From Clostridiales bacterium (lineage in GTDB: Bacteria; Bacillota; Clostridia; Lachnospirales; Lachnospiraceae), in assembly GCA_020859965.1 (NCBI GenBank), contig JAJBVF010000232.1, positions 1 to 7,385 of the forward strand: a stretch of 7,385 nt of DNA, in the 5' to 3' direction. Below, in pieces: positions 4,212 to 7,385 of this stretch. Under the pieces are notes generated by a model. The model was given only the letters and a program-made list of their open reading frames with translations, was not told the origin of the DNA and ran no database searches. The number at the start of each line of letters is the position of its first letter. The first letter of the stretch is position 1. A program made the position numbers and the translations under genes.

Positions 4212-7200
4212 TTAAGTCTTTTCTTTTTTTTGCTTAAATTTTACATTTTCTTCACCAAATATTTCTCTGAGGCCGCGCACCAGCGTTTCATCCGCATTCA
4301 CCGCCCAGTTTTCACCCAGACGGCGCACTGCCCGCTCACTGCGCACATAGATCACGACATAGTCTTCGCCCTCGCTGTCCCGCAGCAGGCGGAAAAGCTC
4401 CCCTTCTTTCTGCGTGTACTCCTGCTTGTCTGCGAACTGCACCCACAATTCTCTTCCATTTCCCGGAGGGTTCTGCGACATGTAAGAGCCTGACGGTTTC
4501 CTTCCATTACTCTGTCCGCCCGGCAAATAATCAGACATATTATTCGCACTCTGTTCAAAAGGCCAGATGCGCTCGCAGATCAGTTTACTCGGCCGATCAT
4601 CCTCACAGCTGACACGCCCACGCACAAATACTTTATTATCCTCTGCCAGGTACTGATTATAGGTCTCATAATCGCGCGGAAAGACGACTACCTCGACCGT
4701 TCCCACCAGATCCTCCAGAGTCAGAAATGCCATCGTTTTATTCGTCTTCGTATATTTGACCGTTTTATTCGTGATCATACCGCCGATAATCGCTCTCGCT
4801 CCGTCCTGGACACTGGAGAGTCCGGTCTCTTCGTCCAGCTGAAAATCTGCGGTGACGTTAGAAATCGTCTTTCTCCATTTTTCCTCATACCGGTCCAGCG
4901 GATGCCCACTGATATAAATGCCAAGTACTTCCTTTTCAAAGGAAAGAAGCTGTTCTTTGTCAAATTCTCCGACATCCGGAAGCTTTACTTCATACTCGCG
5001 CTTTTCTTCTTCACCGAGCAGATCAAACAAAGACATCTGCCCGGATACAGCATCTTTTTTCTGCGCAGCCGCATGATCCATGATTGCCCCATAGCCCTGC
5101 AGCATCTGTTTGCGTGTAGCGCCAAAGCAATCCAGAGCGCCCGCTTTAATCAGATTCTCAATCGTTCGCTTGTTGACATCTTTATTACTGCTGACACGCT
5201 CTATGAAGTCCTGTAAGCTTCGGAAAACGCCATTACGTTTCCGTTCCTCCACTATGCCGTCAATCACGCTGCGGCCGATGCTCTTAAGGGCGCTGAGGGC
5301 GTAGCGGATTTTGGAATTTTGAACTGAAAAACCACTCTCCCCGGTATTGATATCCGGCGGCAGGATTTCGATCCCCATCTGACGGCAGACCAGCGTATAT
5401 TCCGCTACCTTGCCCGGATTGTCGATCACGGAAGTCATCAAGGCTGCCATAAACTCGACCGGATAATAATACTTCAGCCAGGCAGTCTGATAAGCAACAA
5501 CAGCATAAGCAGCCGCATGGGACTTGTTGAACGCGTACCGTGCGAAATCGGTCATCTCATCGAAGATTTTATTTGCTGTCTTTTCATCGATCCCATTCGC
5601 GATGCAGCCAGGCACGCCTTCTTCCTCATTGCCATAGACAAAATTCTGGCGTTCCTTTGCCATCACAGATGCCTTTTTCTTGGACATTGCCCGGCGGACA
5701 AGGTCGCTGCGTCCCAGCGTATAGCCGCCAAGATCGCGCACGATCTGCATGACCTGCTCCTGATAAACAATGCAGCCATAGGTCGGCTCCAGAATCGGTT
5801 CCAGCTGCGGGCAGTCATAAGTGATATCCTCCGGATGATTTTTCCCGTAAATGTATTTCGGGATAAAATCCATCGGACCCGGACGATAAAGAGAAATACC
5901 GGCGATGATGTCCTCCAGATTCTGCGGCTTCAGTTCCTTCATGAAGTTCTTCATACCCGTGCTCTCAAGCTGAAACACGCCGTCTGTTTTTCCGGTGGCA
6001 AGCGAATCCAGCACTGCTTTATCGTCAAAATCAATTGCATCAATATCGATTTTTTCCCCGCTGCCCGCTTCCGCAAGCTTCACAGCATTCTGAATCACCG
6101 TCAACGTCCGCAGACCCAGGAAATCCATTTTCAAAAGTCCAAGCTCTTCCAGCGTCGTCATCGTGAACTGCGTCGTGATCGTGCCGTCAGAGGCTCTTGA
6201 GAGCGGCACATACTCGTCGACACTTTTCTGACTGATCACAACGCCTGCCGCATGCATCGAAGTGTGACGCGGCAGTCCCTCCAGACGTCTGGACATATCA
6301 ATCAGCTCATGCACCTGCTCGTCGTTCTCATAAGTCGTACGCAGCTCCTGACTCATCTGCAGCGCCTTATCCAGCGTAATATCCAGTTCCTTCGGCACCA
6401 GTTTTGCAATGGAATCGCAGAGTGCATATGGCAGATCCATCACACGCCCCACATCACGGATCACACCGCGCGCAGCCAGTGTACCAAAGGTCACAATCTG
6501 AACAACGCGGTCTTTTCCATACTTGCGCACCACATAATCAATCACTTCCTGACGGCGTTCGAAGCAGAAGTCCACATCGATATCCGGCATGGAGACACGC
6601 TCCGGATTCAGAAAGCGCTCAAACAGAAGATTGTAGCGGATCGGATCCAGCTGCGTGATTTCAAGTGTATAGGATACCACGCTTCCGGCCGCAGAGCCAC
6701 GACCCGGTCCGACCATGATCTCATGTTCCCGCGCATAATGGATAAAATCCCAGACAATCAGGAAATAATCCACATAGCCCATCGTTTTTATGACAGAAAG
6801 CTCGTAGTCCAGTCTCGGCCGGATCTCTTCAGCCCGTTCACCATACCGTTTCACCAGCCCGTCCGAACAGAGCTTATTTAAATATTCCCACGACGTATAC
6901 GGCGCCGGAACATCAAATTTCGGCAGCTTCGTTACGCCAAACTCAATCTCGACATGGCAGCGCTCTGCGATTTTGTGTGTATTCTCCAGAGCTTCCGGCG
7001 CGTAAGGAAACAGCTCCGCCATCTGTTCCGGTGATTTCACAAAATACTGACCGCCTTCATAGCGCATCCGGTTCTCATCCGAGAGTTTTTTCCCCGTCTG
7101 CAGGCAAAGCAGAATGTCGTGCGCCGCCGCGTCTTCTTCATAGGTATAATGGACATCATTCGTCGCCACCAGAGGAATATTCAGCTCCCGGCTCATCCGT

Positions 7201-7385
7201 ACAAGCTGCTGATTGACCAGCTTCTGTTCCGGGATTCCATGATCCTGCAGCTCCAGAAAATAATTGCCTTCACCAAAGATTTCCAGATGCTGCTGCGCAA
7301 TCCTCCTCGCCTCGTCGTACATGCCGCGTCCCAGCGCGCGAGGCACCGCGCCGGCCAGGCAGGCACTGAGAGCGATGATTCCCTC
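4212..7385 (-). CDS. dnaE: DNA polymerase III subunit alpha, N-terminus cut off by window edge
   Basis: DnaE is a C-family replicative polymerase. The frame is open from 7385, so 1057 residues are visible and roughly 100 N-terminal residues are missing. Numbering from the first visible residue, the rest of the PHP domain includes ALSACLAGAVPR and ATNDVHY (75-81) with a potential metal-ligand His. The palm has GPGRGSAAGS (226-235), PDIDVDF (267-273) with catalytic Asp pair D270/D272, and the third Asp D421 in KMDFLGLRTL. Fingers and thumb motifs include LYRPGPMDF and FNKSHAAAYA. A helix-hairpin-helix region lies near 740-753, the beta-clamp-binding peptide QMSLFDLL is at 783-790, and an OB fold spans about 861-943. 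A Ser/Gly/Asn/Pro-rich linker then leads to the usual small C-terminal domain. No frameshift is seen. Many Firmicutes also carry PolC, so this may be the second, lagging-strand or primer-extending polymerase. Confidence 0.98.
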   Translation of the reverse strand, partial: EGIIALSACLAGAVPRALGRGMYDEARRIAQQHLEIFGEGNYFLELQDHGIPEQKLVNQQLVRMSRELNIPLVATNDVHYTYEEDAAAHDILLCLQTGKKLSDENRMRYEGGQYFVKSPEQMAELFPYAPEALENTHKIAERCHVEIEFGVTKLPKFDVPAPYTSWEYLNKLCSDGLVKRYGERAEEIRPRLDYELSVIKTMGYVDYFLIVWDFIHYAREHEIMVGPGRGSAAGSVVSYTLEITQLDPIRYNLLFERFLNPERVSMPDIDVDFCFERRQEVIDYVVRKYGKDRVVQIVTFGTLAARGVIRDVGRVMDLPYALCDSIAKLVPKELDITLDKALQMSQELRTTYENDEQVHELIDMSRRLEGLPRHTSMHAAGVVISQKSVDEYVPLSRASDGTITTQFTMTTLEELGLLKMDFLGLRTLTVIQNAVKLAEAGSGEKIDIDAIDFDDKAVLDSLATGKTDGVFQLESTGMKNFMKELKPQNLEDIIAGISLYRPGPMDFIPKYIYGKNHPEDITYDCPQLEPILEPTYGCIVYQEQVMQIVRDLGGYTLGRSDLVRRAMSKKKASVMAKERQNFVYGNEEEGVPGCIANGIDEKTANKIFDEMTDFARYAFNKSHAAAYAVVAYQTAWLKYYYPVEFMAALMTSVIDNPGKVAEYTLVCRQMGIEILPPDINTGESGFSVQNSKIRYALSALKSIGRSVIDGIVEERKRNGVFRSLQDFIERVSSNKDVNKRTIENLIKAGALDCFGATRKQMLQGYGAIMDHAAAQKKDAVSGQMSLFDLLGEEEKREYEVKLPDVGEFDKEQLLSFEKEVLGIYISGHPLDRYEEKWRKTISNVTADFQLDEETGLSSVQDGARAIIGGMITNKTVKYTKTNKTMAFLTLEDLVGTVEVVVFPRDYETYNQYLAEDNKVFVRGRVSCEDDRPSKLICERIWPFEQSANNMSDYLPGGQSNGRKPSGSYMSQNPPGNGRELWVQFADKQEYTQKEGELFRLLRDSEGEDYVVIYVRSERAVRRLGENWAVNADETLVRGLREIFGEENVKFKQKKEKT

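Noticed and set aside
5517..6200. 227-codon plus-strand ORF
   Set aside because: Antisense shadow of the conserved dnaE palm and fingers region; no independent coding evidence.
6252..6881. 209-codon plus-strand ORF
   Set aside because: Antisense shadow of dnaE with a His/Gln-rich translation and no domain.

Overview
The window is an ordinary-looking housekeeping stretch of a bacterial chromosome. Every supported gene lies on the minus strand. The protein sequences, strong GGAGG-type ribosome-binding sites, mixed AT/GC composition and gene set (DnaE with an intact PHP motif, ATP-type PfkA, TrmH-family methyltransferase, GreA paralogue, UvrC) suggest a Clostridia-class Firmicute, most likely Lachnospiraceae. 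The genus cannot be fixed from this window. I see no tRNA, rRNA, CRISPR array, transposase, phage gene or attachment site.

In transcription order (high to low coordinates): dnaE (4212-7385, N-terminus outside the window) ends in a 227-bp non-coding gap (3985-4211). The gap holds a weak terminator-like inverted repeat, a cre-like palindrome and a good sigma-A-type promoter with a leader of about 117 nt. It is followed by pfkA (3010-3984), a possible 27-residue cysteine-rich small ORF (2920-3003), a TrmH/SpoU-family RNA methyltransferase (2104-2895, GTG start), greA (1600-2103) and uvrC (1-1552, C-terminus outside the window). The spacing from pfkA to uvrC is tight: 6 nt to the small ORF, zero between the methyltransferase stop and the greA start, and 47 nt before uvrC. 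This fits one polycistronic unit driven from the promoter ahead of pfkA.

The genes span replication (DnaE), glycolysis (PfkA), RNA modification, rescue of stalled RNA polymerase (GreA) and nucleotide excision repair (UvrC). There is no single pathway, but GreA next to UvrC joins two functions that meet at stalled transcription complexes.

I found no clear new system. The points most worth a second look are the six-cysteine small ORF between pfkA and the methyltransferase, which is in frame with the methyltransferase behind a TAG; the TIDLD (rather than TIDND) catalytic motif of PfkA; the pfkA leader; and two strong hairpins, one across the greA stop codon and one inside the methyltransferase gene.
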